NCBI GenBank assembly: GCA_027627225.1
Contig: CM051034.1
Coordinates: 20,320,480 to 20,384,479 of the forward strand
Reading direction: 5' to 3'
DNA: 64,000 nucleotides
Source of the DNA: Congeria kusceri
Taxonomy: Eukaryota; Mollusca; Bivalvia; Myida; Dreissenidae
A program made the position numbers and the translations under genes. How positions within the stretch are numbered: position 1 is the stretch's first letter; every line of letters starts with the position of its first letter. Shown piece after piece: positions 49,446 to 61,139 of this stretch. Under the pieces are notes generated by a model. It was not told the origin of the DNA, did no database searches, and was given only the letters and a program-made list of their open reading frames with translations.

Positions 49446-49995
49446 TAAATCTGTTTAGCACTTCTTCTTCATTCGTGTGTTTTGTTTTGTTACGTATTCC
49501 CTTTTGGTTCGACTCCTCATGACAATTCTTCTTTTTATAAAGTCTTTATTTCACTTTGTGTCAAGATTAACACTTCCATGGGGAGAAAATGCATTGTTGA
49601 AGCCTCCCCTGAAAACCACAAATGAGCCCGTCTTCGTGGTAGATGATTCTGATTTAAAATAAACTCTTATCTTAACGAGAAACTGTAAAAGGTTCAATTA
49701 TTTCGTTTATGAACTTACTATAAAAACTCTACATGTTTAGATAACGATATACATGTATATTGAATAATTAACTAGAATTCATTAAATGCTCGATACAAAA
49801 AAGCTCTACATTACAAAATATATTCTTTATTGCGTTTTAGAACACTAAATTTCGAAGAAAAAACTTTTGAGTACTATACAGAAACACAAACAAGTATGAT
49901 CTTCTTTGTACTTGCCCAGCAAATTAATCTCAGAGCCAATCCAAAAGAAATTCAACGTAAAATTTTAATGTGGATTAAAATTAGCCGATTAACAA

Positions 49996-50069
49996 GTTCG
50001 GTTGGCCTAGTGGTTGGCCTGACAGACTACTAAGAAGGTGGTAGTATGTTCGAAACCCGGATGAGGCAC
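49996..50069 (+). other. tRNA-like sequence, probably a degenerate SINE head
   Basis: It contains a good box A (TGGCCTAGTGG) and a box B-like TGTTCGAAACCC at tRNA spacing, but the T stem and acceptor stem do not pair. It is therefore unlikely to be a functional tRNA. Confidence 0.35.
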
Positions 50070-51700
50070 ATTTTTTATCTTGCATCCTTTTCTTCATAGA
50101 ATATTTAGGTTCGTAACTGTTGATGTTTCCATATAAGTGAATCAGATGACATTCTTTTTAAAATCGAACTGTTCGTGTGTAATATAGAATATGAGATGTT
50201 TATTATGCGGCATGTAGTTATTGCAATTTCGGGCAGTGTATCAACATGCCAGATACGTTTCCACTAGTTGACTAAAACGACAGATTAGATAACAATTTAA
50301 AATGATTGTATTTATTTTTGGTTCATTGCTACATTTATTTTAAAAATATTAGATCTACCAGAAATATATTGTAAAAGAGTCCCACAAACTAATTTCAGTG
50401 CCCTCCATGTCTTTATCAGCTGTCCATCTGTCATATCGGGTTGAATAAATGCGTTGTAATTATTAAACAAGTGTGTTTGAACTTTTGTTAATGTTTGAAC
50501 AATGTTACTTCAGTCAGTAAGGCTAATTGACTATTCAATAGATAAAAAAAAGTGTTCATCTTTTTAGCCAATCTCCCAATTTGTGACGTGGCAGCTTCAA
50601 ACGCATAAGTGTACATCATACATTTGTTAAATGCAATAAACTGTCGGCAATATACCACGCATGTCGAAGAATTAAATCTATACATGATGGCCCATTAAAA
50701 TAACAGTCGAACTTCACTTAATTAAAGGTATTAAATCGAAATCGATCGTACACCATTTTTTTTAAACAAGATGGTCCATTGAAACTTAAGCCTGAATGAA
50801 ATGTACACTCTGGCACTCGTATATCCGTATCTAGCGGGAGAGTAGTTAAGTGGTTTATGTTTACGGACAATTTAGTTGAAAATAGTTGATTAGGGTTAGG
50901 GTTAGTCTTTTATGTGGCTAAAAAATGCTTTTACGTGGCTATTTTAAGACACTTAACTATCTTTTTTTCGCAAGGGAGCCACTTAAGTATCATCTCGTAA
51001 GGACTTCCGTATCTTAATTATACAGATTTGGACTTCAGAATTTGTAACTGTTGCGAAAAACCACAACTGCTATCAACAGCTCTACCACCTGATACAGAAC
51101 TACTATTGCTCTGCCTCCAAGATATAGATCTAATGACGATGCTGGTGGCGACACTTAAAAGCTTCTTCGATTAACTGAATGCTGACTACATATTCAATAT
51201 GTAAGCTATTTGTGTATTAAAATTAAATTATTATTTTATATCCAAAAACAACTTAACAACCAGGTCGACCTGGTCTGGTCGATCTTGAGTAGTGATCGAA
51301 ATGAGGTTGAGTTCGTCAAGATTGTGAAGCGGTCAAATACGAATATTACCTGGTTATAATAGTCCATGGGCACTTATGGATATGGTGTTACTATATTTAT
51401 AAGTAAATATTTTATGCGTGTTCATTATTTGTGTAAGGTATATATCACCGCAGTTGTAATGCTTCATAAAGTAGTTTGATTTCTTGAACATAAACGTTTG
51501 GTTATTAAAGCAGTACTTTTTTTATTCATTATTCTTTTTCGTTTAAAAAGCATGCACAAAGTGCCAGTTTTGATGTTGTATTCCAATAATGATTTTCGTC
51601 AAAATGCACATATGATGACTTGATCTAACATAAACAACTTCTTATATAAACCCATTTAAGGATAGAAACTAAACAGGAACTAAGGAAAAACACTTTAATG
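50070..51700. other. No gene recognised
   Basis: AT-rich, short frames only. It contains TTAGGGTTAGGGTTAG, a short telomere-like run, at 50890-50905. Confidence 0.45.
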
Positions 51701-51921
51701 CAATTTTAAAGTCTTAAGTTGGCAACCAATGCATACAGTTTAATACATGGAATATGAGATGTTTCGTTTCAGTAGAAACTAATAACTGAGTATCATACTT
51801 ATCTTGCTTTTGTAGTGTTGGTTTGTTATATTGGCGTAGTGGTGTGATATTTGAAATACATATGCAATAATTAAAATTCAATGTATGTTCGTTCGCCTAA
51901 ATCAGGCATATTCTACAGTAT

Positions 51922-52300
51922 TTACAAAAGGTAAACTGTAAAGCTGTTGAGATAGTCTTGACGAAAATATATCAAGTCAACGGTCGACATATGATGCTGA
52001 ACGTACACAGTTCGGTTACTGTGGTCTCAGAGGAGCATTCGTCAAATGTTTCATCGCCCACAAGTACTCTGCCAATCATATTTTCATTTTTCATCAGGTC
52101 AAGTACCATGTAATTATTTCCTTGCGAGCAAGCGGACACAGAAAACAAGTAGGTGCCGTTCAATGGTGCCATAAATCCGCTCAGATATTGAAGGTAAGAG
52201 TTACAAAGGTCCAGCTGTACGTCGTCGAAGATAATGCGCTGATTAGGGCCGGGTCTAATAGAACTACTCAGGTGAGCTTTGAATGCCACCGGCTGGTGAT
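51922..52300 (-). pseudogene. C1q domain exon, tandem copy B, with internal deletion
   Basis: The sequence encodes HQPVAFKAHLSSSIRPG, NQRIIFDDVQLDLCNSYLQYLSGFMAPLNG, YMVLDLMKNENMIGRVLVGD and CSSETTVTEL. A deletion of roughly 16-17 nt near 52007 then removes NAGDE and shifts the frame. The correct frame continues VYVQHHMSTVDLIYF...LNSFTVYLL with TAA at 51922. The acceptor (AATAAAG) lacks a pyrimidine tract. It differs from copy A by a handful of bases (for example RPGPN versus RHGPN), so the duplication is recent and both copies inherited the deletion. Confidence 0.85.
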
Positions 52301-52627
52301 CTTTATTGCAGTTATGATGGATCAGAAATGTGAAATCGGACCTAGAACATTTCTTCATTTTTACATTTTTCATACAGATAAAAAAACAATTTTGCCTATA
52401 ATGTTTTTCTTTTAAAGTCTTAAGTTGGCAACCAATGCATGCAGTTTAATACGTGGAATATGAGATGTTTCGTTTCAGTAGAAACTAATAACTGAGTATC
52501 ATACTTATCTTGCTTTTGTAGTGTTGGTTTGTTATATTGGCGTAGTGGTGTGATATTTGAAATACATATGCAATAATTAAAATTCATTGTATATTCGTTC
52601 GCTTAAATCAGGCATATTCTACAGTAT

Positions 52628-53006
52628 TTACAAAAGGGAAACTGTAAAGCTGTTGAGATAGTCTTGACGAAAATATATCAAGTCAACGGTCGACATATGA
52701 TGCTGAACGTACACAGTTCGGTTACTGTGGTCTCAGAGGAGCATTCGTCAAATGTTTCATCGCCCACAAGTACTCTGCCAATCATATTTTCATTTTTCAT
52801 CAGGTCAAGTACCATGTAATTATTTCCTTGCGAGCAAGCGGACACAGAAAACAAGTAGGTGCCGTTCAATGGTGCCATAAATCCGCTCAGATATTGAAGG
52901 TAAGAGTTACAAAGGTCCAGCTGTACGTCGTCGAAGATAATGCGCTGATTAGGGCCGTGTCTAATAGAACTACTCAGGTGAGCTTTGAATGCCACCGGCT
53001 GGTGAT
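52628..53006 (-). pseudogene. C1q domain exon, tandem copy A, with internal deletion
   Basis: Copy A of the 706-bp tandem pair, nearest to exon 1 at 53522-53672. It has the same SSETTVTEL deletion and frameshift as copy B and the same poor acceptor at 53007-53008. The only residue change noticed in the domain is histidine for proline in SIRPGPNQ. Confidence 0.85.
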
Positions 53007-53521
53007 CTTTATTGCAGTTATGATGGATCAGAAATGTGAAATCGGACATAGAACATTTCTTCATTTTTACATTTTTCATACAGATAAAAAACAATTTTGC
53101 CTATAATGTTTTTCTTTAAAGAATATGACAGAGTTAGGGGGATTAAATGTATGTGTTCTTAAATAATGTGACTTACATGCACGTTTAATTATTGTATTAG
53201 TATATTTTCAACTCAAATATATTAAATCAAAAAGGTTTCGAAAAATAACGGTTCGTTTTAATTCTTTATTGTTCAAAGGTTTTAGACGGATAATTAAATA
53301 GACATAAATAAATCTTACAAATTGAGTCATCTCATTAATTTAATTAATGACAATTTGACTTTGAATGAAGATTTTACTATAGTTACCATTACACCATCAC
53401 GTATTATGAAATCAAACATTTAAATTAGTTTTACAAGAAGTATTGATAGAACTATTACATTTAACTTTATTTTGCTTTAACATCATTAGTCGTTTCAAGC
53501 AAATTAATAATGGACACTTAC

Positions 53522-53672
53522 TGTATTTTGCTTTGAGGTCATTGAATGATTTCGTTAGAGCATCCAGTATCTGTACAAGATCAGGAATGTCCGGCACTGC
53601 AACAAATCGCCTTTATGGGTCGTTTGTGGCAATTAGCAACCGAATGAATACAAATGATACTAGCGGCAACAT
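53522..53672 (-). pseudogene. C1q exon 1 with nonsense codon
   Basis: ATG at 53672, hydrophobic start (MLPLVSFVFIRLLIA), then TNDP followed by an in-frame TAA where relatives have EKR, then RRFVAVPDIPDLVQILDALTKSFNDLKAKY and a good GTAAGT donor (phase 1). It is 151 nt, within the family range. It is the partner of the duplicated domain exons at 51922-53006. The whole locus is dead by three criteria: nonsense in exon 1, a deletion in both domain copies and a weak acceptor. Confidence 0.75.
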
Positions 53673-54115
53673 ATTACTAAGACCGTGTGCTGGTTTGAGT
53701 GTAAATTCTCATTTAAAGCTATTGTCAACATTCCATTTCATATTATATCAGTCAGCTGGCAGTTTTGCACGTTTTGTATTTTATCGTTGTACCTCAATTT
53801 AACCCTTGAGATATAATATCAGAAACTGAAAGATTAACATGTTCACTTCAGAATTAAGATGTATTTAAATGCACTAGTAGTAGTAGGGTAGCATTTAGTA
53901 GTAAGTAAAATAAAGGATACAAACATATGTCCCCCTTTGTTGGTGGTGCATGCATGGTCTTATGCAACAACAGTTTATATATTTCTATAAAGATGCGGCA
54001 TAAATAAATATTTGTTTTCAATGAGCAATCATCAACAATCTTAGAATTGTTCATGACCTCGGAATACACGAAATGGTTTTTAAACAGTCTTACACTGCAA
54101 CTAACAGAGGTCTAG

Positions 54116-54250
54116 CTCGGACACATTAGCCTGTCACTTTATGCCTGTATATATTATTAATCCGTTAAGTAGAATACATTAGTTTCTTTAATTGAATCCA
54201 GTTAAATCGATGTGATAATAATAGACAATCATACTTAAATTAATCTGCAA
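54116..54250. mobile_element. Partial TIR element related to 15562-15806
   Basis: It begins CTCGGACACATTAGCCTGTCAC, close to the 23-bp end of the element at 15562, and retains TTAAATCGATG from its interior. The right end was not found. Confidence 0.45.
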
Positions 54251-54385
54251 TATTATCCAATTATCGCACTTGGATATCACGTGTTTAGCGGTTAAACTAT
54301 TTCATACAAAAAAGCACGTACATGATGTTTGTGATATTCAAAAGAGCACCTGGTAATGTTTGTGATTTTCGATAAATGGAAATTA
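54240..54385. repeat. Diverged direct repeat, copy 1 (copy 2 at 56085-56225)
   Basis: The copies share GATATCACGTGTTT, CGGTTAAACTATTTCATACA and TGGTAATGTTTGTGATTTT in the same order. This indicates an older local duplication. Confidence 0.7.
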
Positions 54386-54769
54386 TTCCTTTAACAATAG
54401 CTAAAGTTAAAACATCGGTGAGTGCAATGGGCTAACTAAAGTATGAGTTGGGTAGTGGATGTGCGTTTTTTGCTTATGGTTCTCAAATCATTTTTCTCGA
54501 TATTCTTACCTGACCCTTTTTCATTTAGTCATTGATAATTCTGGAAAATGCACAGACAGTAGATTTTGATGTCTTGTTCGCAAACAGTTTTGGAAAACTA
54601 GTTGCAATGCGATAATTGCGATGGCTGTGCTATAAGGTAAAGTTTTGCTTTTTCTTTGATAATTTTCTTTCTAATGATGATAAAATGATGTTAATGCAGG
54701 CTCTGAAGACATCAAAGTACAAATAACTGCATGCAAGTCTTGCAACTGTTTGAAATCAAATTTTATCAA

Positions 54770-55680
54770 TCAATTTTTATGGTCATACACAAACTGTGTA
54801 AGTTTGGTCAAAATTGAATTAAAAATCGTGTGTGCAAGCCAATTATTGATAACGTTTTGTTGTTTTTTTCCAAACATAAGGGGCAATAACTCTGGTGTTA
54901 CTGACCCGATCATGCTTATATTCTACTTCACCTGCAGTCTTTTTTACGTTCATAGACAAACTGTACACGATTGGTGAAGATTGGATGAAAAATGAGTCTC
55001 TATCCTGAATAATGCCCATTTTTACATACTTTTTCACAAACAAAGGGCAATAACTCTGGTGTTTATGGTCCAATCTTGCTTATATTCGACTTCACCTTTA
55101 ATCTTATGGTCATAGACAAACTGTACAAGATTGGTAAAGATTGGATGAAAAATGAAGTCTCTATCCTGTATTATGTCCATTTTTGCATATTTTTTTCACA
55201 AACAAAGGGCACTAAAAATGTCTCTCTCTATCCTGAATAATATGCTTTTTGTATATTTTATACATAAACAAAGGGCAATAACTCTGGTGTTTGAAAAACG
55301 ATCTGGCCCATTTTTGACGTTTGCTGAGGTCTGATGGTCATACACAAACTTTGAAAGTTTAGTTAAGATTGGATGGAAAATAAAGGTCTATACGTTGGAA
55401 AAGGGCACTTTTGCACTTTTTTGCATGAAAAAGGGGGCAATAACTCTGGTGTTACTTCGTATGATCTGACCCAGTAACAATCGTATCTGAGATTGTATAG
55501 TCTTACACAAACTGTGCAATTTTGGTCAAGATTGAATAAAAAAAATGTAGTCTTTATCGCGATAACGGTCCAAATTGTTGACGGCACATTGACGACGGAC
55601 GAAGGATGATAGACGACGGACGACGCCGGAGAGGTCCCCTATACCAATAGCTCACCGAGCACTTCATGCTTAGGTGAGCT
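54770..55680. repeat. Interspersed repeat with GGGCAATAACTCTGGTGTTA subunits
   Basis: Four to five diverged subunits each carry a form of GGGCAATAACTCTGGTGTT, CATAGACAAACTGTACAAG and GATTGGATGAAAAATGA. The end has GACGACGGACGACGCCGGA and AGGTGAGCTAA, a frequent terminus of mollusc interspersed repeats. Non-coding. Confidence 0.65.
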
Positions 55681-56514
55681 AACAAGCTATTACCTGCACA
55701 ATAATAAACGACGCAGAATGTATAGTGGGTTTGAGGTGTAGTGTCTTGATAGGTTATAGCATCTGCAGATTGCCGTCTCGAATGCGCATTATCTCTTAAA
55801 CACAGTTTTGGAACTAAAGTAGTTCACCGGACAGACTGATGTACAAATTTGGTGTTCCAAATCGTACAGTTGACCAGTAGATACTTGTCAATCAATGATT
55901 GAGTTAAACAATTGTGGGTTTATATTTAGGTGGTAAATAATACCCAGTAGCACATGGTTGCATAATCCAATCGATGTCTTTCAAATCCTTGGACAAACAA
56001 CCTTGGACAAACAGAAAGGCGGAGCGATCTATGTTCGTCTACTGGTTAATAGACGCTTCCATAATGTCAATCATATGCAAATCTATCTGCAAAATTACCC
56101 AATCATTGCTCTTTGATATCACGTGTTTAACGGTTAAACTATTTCATACAAAAGAGCACGTGAAGTTTGTTTGTGATTATTCAAAGAGCATATGGTAATG
56201 TTTGTGATTTTGGATGAATGAAATTTAATATTTTAACAATATATCGGAAAGAGTTTAAACTATTGATGGCAAAACCCGGATCGGTCGTGCATGTGGACAT
56301 TCGGCCTGAATAAGATTTGCGCGATATTTACAATACAAATTTGCATCAGTAAATTATTTTAATTTAAGCTCTAAGAAATCATTTACATGGCTACAAGCTT
56401 GTACTTTATTATTAGCGGTGTTCAAAATATAACATAAAGTACCGTACAACTCTGCGGCTTCTTACAAGTACACACACAGGATAAAATATTATTTCCGCTA
56501 CTTAATCATTAAGA

Positions 56515-57815
56515 TATACATAGAGAATACTAGGTTGAATAAAGATAAGTTTATTTAACGAGGCTTGGAAAACCTGAACCATAACATAACATAACATAAC
56601 ATAATCTTTATTAGGCATTAAACAGCATATTGCAAATTTATAGCCTATACATACAATATATTGGTGAGAAAGCAAAGACATTGTACATATATTTGGGAAG
56701 TACAACACTTATGTAAATTGTAAAAAATAGTATCCAAAACCAAGAAAATTAACCTCATTCATGTCATTCTAGGCATTTAATACAAGGATATAGTTAGTTA
56801 TTGTATAAAATATTGACGTACAAAAGGAGAAATGTCCAAAAAAATGGTTCAATAAATTATTAATGTCGGTAAACATTAAATACATGCTTAGCTTATAATT
56901 GTAAAAAGTATAAACAAACAAACAGAGGAATTTCAAGAATTGATACAAAAATATTAATGTCAGTGTACATTTAATACATAGATACTAATTATTGTGTCAA
57001 GTATAAACATACAAAAGCGGAAACGTCAGAAATTGGTAGACATATGTTTAGTGTACAGTCGATCTCAATTTAAGAGCAAAATATATATATTTCGATATAT
57101 TGTTTAATACTTTAGGGGATTTTGATGTCATTAGGATTTCAAATTTGTTTAATGTTGGCCAGTGACAATAGTACGGTTTCAGATAGTGTTGTCTAATTTC
57201 CTTATATAAGGGACATACTAATAAGAAATGAAATTGCTTTCTATAACATTCATATAACAGTATATACATTTTCTATGTCCATGACGGCCTTTTTCTATGG
57301 CTAAGTTATGTGCCGAGAGTCTAAACTGTGTAAGAGCAACTCTAAATTTATTGTCATTAATGCATTTTAAATATTTTTCGGATACGAAGTCATGTTTAAA
57401 ATGTCGATAAGCTGCTAGCCTACTTGAGTTATTTATATTCGAATACCAGGTCTGTCTGTATATATTTCTAAGATGCGGTCTGATGTTATTTTCAGGTCGT
57501 ATTCGTTGGGTGTATACGTATGCTGCTGTAAACATATTCGAGATAGTTCAATGCGGTCTAGCAGTACTTTAATTTGATAAGCCCACTTCTTACCGGCATA
57601 TGTATTATTATTGTCTGCATCATTCTTAAGCAAATTATATATATTTTTGGTTAATAAGGTATTACTTGGATTCATGATTTTTATCCAGTATTTAACTAAT
57701 ATTAACTGACGTTTTACGTACATTGGGTAAAACCATGAGCCTCGGAGAGTGGTTCACATTTTCGTGCCGAGCAAATAAACTTATCTGTATTCAGTACTTA
57801 CCTAGTATTATATTT
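56515..57815. mobile_element. Foldback MITE split by a LINE insertion
   Basis: The left arm (56515-56580: AGAATACTAGGTTG, AAGATAAGTTTATTTAACGA, GGCTTGGAAAA) and right arm (57750-57815: TCGTGCCGAGCAAATAAACT, TATCTG, ACCTAGTATT) match the two arms of the foldback MITE at 5955-6268. The LINE fragment lies between them. Confidence 0.65.
56581..57728 (-). mobile_element. 5'-truncated LINE, reverse transcriptase C-terminal tail
   Basis: The minus strand encodes, across three frames, YPMYVKRQLILVKYWIKI, NNTYAGKKWAYQIKVLLD, QTWYSNINNSSRLAAYRHFK, FRVALTQFRLSAHNLAIEKG, CIYCYMN, FHFLLVCPLYKEIRQHYLKP and SKYIYFALKLRS. This is the C-terminal region beyond the RT domain found in many animal non-LTR elements, including the Cys-x2-Cys-like and FHFLLVCP segment. 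Two frameshifts (near 57500 and 57245) inactivate it. The 3' UTR has diverged ~75-bp direct repeats (56740-57050) and ends in a (TTATG)n tail at 56583-56606. Possible imperfect target duplication: AAAACCTGAACC and AAAACCATGAGCC. Confidence 0.8.
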
Positions 57816-58176
57816 ATTCCATCATTTTATGTCTTTATGTTGAAAATAAACGAAATATTACGAAAAACATAAAATGGCGTACAGAAAATAATCAAGGTGA
57901 TGTCATTTTAGTGCGGGTGTTTGCTGTATCACCACAGTGTTGAAATACTGCAAAGTTTAGTCCATGTGGGTTTATTATAACAGTTAATATGCATACCTTC
58001 TAAGACATATGTAGTTACTAGTAGATCTTATCTGGAATAATTATTGATTATGCAAAATGATCAAGACTGAAAAACGTTGATGGACAAAACGCATGTCTGC
58101 ACTGTATGAATACAAATAAATTCTTACTTCACTAGTTAAAATACAAAATCGAATATATAAGCGGTGACAGAATATT
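57816..58176. other. No gene recognised
   Basis: AT-rich intergenic sequence. Confidence 0.5.
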
Positions 58177-58308
58177 CTAATTAGCTCTTCGATCAGGAAT
58201 ATCCATTGTTGATAACGCATTTAACCCATCATCAACTCGTGTCCCAATAGCAGGTGTCGCTGCAACATATCCAAAAGCTACGGCAGTGCATATCATTAGT
58301 TGAAGCAT
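58177..58308 (-). pseudogene. Short signal-peptide ORF, possible C1q exon 1 remnant
   Basis: A 43-codon frame from ATG at 58308: MLQLMICTAVAFGYVAATPA, then IGTRVDDGLNALSTMDIPDRRAN and TAG. The start looks like a signal peptide, and MDIPD plus spacing from it recall the VDIPE/PDIPD motif of C1q first exons in this cluster. The helix after DIPD is absent. It lies upstream in genomic order of no obvious minus-strand domain exon. The family assignment is tentative. Confidence 0.35.
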
Positions 58309-59183
58309 ATTAGTCTTTTCCGTCAATGTAGCTCGGACGACTGTAGTTAGTCATTGCTGCTATTAAGGATTGCTTTAGATTTTTAACTAGAACATTGTGC
58401 AGTCCGAAGAGATAAGGCACTATAGTATTTATATAGACCACATTTAGAAATAACATTTAGAATGATCATGTAAGGCGTATGTGAAAGTCGAGTAAATGTC
58501 TGCAAAAGCGCAGAATTGATATGAACATAGGATGAAAAGGTCCAATACGGTTTTAAGCATATTCAACATATATTCTACCATTTATTTAGTGTCAATGACA
58601 TAGCAGTGTTAAAGTGGCTGCTCTATTTCAGTCGATGTTACGAGTTTAAATAGTTGTTAGCATATATATTTTATTCAAGTCGAATCCGATGTATCTATGA
58701 AAACTGTTGGTTGATATAAATAACTTGTCAATGAAATGCTTCGCAATTAACATAATATTTATTGAATCAGCTTTCAGAAGTTTGTTACTCATACTCACGA
58801 ATGAAATAGTCTAACACAGCCAATAGAACATGATAAACTAATAATGGATGTGTAACTCCGCACGAAACCGAGCCAGTTACGGTGCACGATTAACTACTTT
58901 CAATAACTAGCGTTCCTAAACGTTCGTATACGTATGTTGGACGAGTGTCATTGTAACTTTAGTAACTTCTTCAATTGGTTTGTGCTAAGAAATAAAAAGT
59001 AGTAGCCATTTAACTGGATTTTGCAAATATAAGAAAATATATTTGAATTCAAATTTGAAATGTAGAAATGTACTAAATGAAACTTAAATACAAGTTTAGA
59101 TAAACTACGGTCTGTGATGCTAAGGACAATTGTGTTTGTCTTTTCTCCCTTTATTACAACAGTCAAAAGTACACAAACACAGA

Positions 59184-59841
59184 TTACACTACTTGTAAGA
59201 GGAAGCCAGTAAAGCTGTTGAGGACCCCTTGTTGCACATGAACTAAATCACCGGCAGTTCCAAGATGCTGAACAAACACCTCGTCTCCTGCGTTCAGCTC
59301 GGCGATAGTAGTCTCAGAGGAGCAGGCCGTGTAGCCAGTATCACCCGCAAGTACCCTGCCAATCATGTTTCCATTCCTCAGTAGGTCTAGTACGCTGAAA
59401 TTACCAGCCGCAGAGCATACGGAGACAGAAAACATGTATGTGCCGTTCAAAGGAGCAATCAATCAGCCCAAATGCTGATGGTAGGCATTTCCCAGGTTTA
59501 GTTGCACATCGTCGAAAATGATGCGCTGGTTTGGTCCGGGGTTGACAGCACGAGTCAAGTGGGCTTTGAAGGCAACCGGTAAATGATCTCTAAAGAAAGA
59601 TATCCAGGAATAACGTACGGAATCATTTTGCAAAACATGTTGACAATTATTTGATAAAACAGGAAAATAACGAATACTTACTGCATCTGCATTTGGCTTC
59701 ATGTTCATTAAATCTCGTCGTCAACGTATCCAATCGTTGTACGAGTTCTGGAATGTCTACTTCTCCAACAAATCGCGTTTCGTGTTCTTTCCCAGATGCC
59801 AGTATAAGTCCAACAGCAAAATAGGCAAACAGTCATAACAT
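59184..59841 (-). pseudogene. C1q domain-containing gene with two TGA stops
   Basis: Exon 1 is 59682-59841 (160 nt, GTAAGT donor); exon 2 is 59184-59587 (404 nt, canonical length, acceptor TTTAGAG). Exon 1 reads ML, TGA, LFAYFAVGLILASGKEH, then ETRFVGEVDIPELVQRLDTL and TTRFNEHEAKCRC. Exon 2 reads HLPVAFKAHLTRAVNPG, NQRIIFDDVQLNLGNAYHQHLG, TGA, LIAPLNGTYMFSVSVCSAAG, CSSETTIAELNAGDEVFVQHL, LNSFTGFLLQVV and stop. Apart from two TGA codons (codon 3, and the second G of LGGF) everything is intact, splice sites included. The two changes are single-base. It is a very young pseudogene, or the stops are allelic or assembly errors. Its upstream region resembles that of the intact gene. Confidence 0.88.
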
Positions 59842-59959
59842 AGTTTTCAGCAAGTCAGTGTCCCCAGATGTTTATCTCAGAAGTCAGTGATGTTCTTTCA
59901 GATGACAATGGCTATTTGTACGAAGATACATCAGTTGGCATTTCCCGCGTGTTTTCTGG

Positions 59960-61130
59960 TATGTCATTGATTGCGGTATCATGAATGTAGTACAAGGAAC
60001 AAGTTTTTAATTTGAACTTCAATTAATTGCCAGACGATGTTAGCATTAAATTAGATAACAGATATTTTGTCACATGTTATTGCACATGTTTATTTCTTGA
60101 TTTCGTTAGCTTATAGTGAAATGTTTATTTTTAAACAGCTAGCTTAAAGGGGCATATGGACGGTAATATTTAATAGACACATGATAAAACAACACATCAT
60201 ATTTCCATTTTATAGAATACATTTCTTCAATAATACTATATTGATCAAATCGTTAAGATAAAATACATATATATCCCTATAGATTTTTTTTGATACACGG
60301 TTCCAGTAGGATTAAACTCACGCCTAAACAATTTCGCACTTCATTGAAATCTATCCTACGTTACACAACGTTTATCAATGTGCGCATGCGCGCAACGGTT
60401 CTTCATGTACATTTCATTCATATCGATTTTATTACTACTTCAAATTTCTTCCATTACTACTCGCGCCCGCGAATGTGTCATCGATGACACCTGATATATA
60501 TAGTTATTATAAAGCAAGACCATCGTTTTTAACAAGGCTTCAAGGTTTATTCTCTGTAAATGAACTTTTTGCAAATGTTATTGTCGATCTACCGTCGACA
60601 AAACCATTTAATGAAGGAAAATATAGGCCAATTATAAAAGAGCATGAGGTTAAGCGGCTAAGAACTGAAGTTAGACCCACTCAAAAGCAGTTCAGATACG
60701 AAAATGGGTAAGATGTTTGGACAATAACTCCTCAAGCTGGAAAGGGTTAAAAAACCTTACAAGTTCACCTCTGAACGCTTCCTTCAAGAATAACCTAGAT
60801 ATCTAACCAACTCAAAGGAGAAAACATAATAATTCATTGTAAAGACATATTGTCTTCGGCAGCTAAGTGTGTGTTCTAAAATTCAAAAGGTACCACTTTA
60901 AACCCACATTCAAGAGAAACACAACCAGAAAAAGAAAGAGCAGGAAAGAGTCAGGACGGCTCGATGTCAATCCACACCCGATCATAATGGGATCTCATAT
61001 AAGGTGTACAAGAACTGCCCAAGACTGCTGATGAAAAGTGTCCCAGTAGCAGGCGGATGTGTGGATAAAAAGTGTCTCTGTACCAGGCGTCTGCCGGATA
61101 GCTGAATGATGTTTGACACCAAAAGAGAAG
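59960..61130. other. No gene recognised
   Basis: A 78-codon plus-strand frame at 60475-60711 (SFLTRLQGLFSVNELFANVI..., ending KQFRYENG) is open but matches no family I know. The rest is AT-rich with short frames. Confidence 0.4.
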
Positions 61131-61139
61131 AACTTGAGT

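Larger units (their letters stand above)
51704..53119. repeat. Tandem duplication, 706-bp unit, two copies
   Basis: 51704-52409 and 52410-53119 are direct repeats, each containing one C1q exon plus flanking intron and 3' sequence. They begin at TTTTAAAGTCTTAAG and end at TGTTTTTCTTTWAA. Only scattered single-base differences are seen. Confidence 0.9.
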
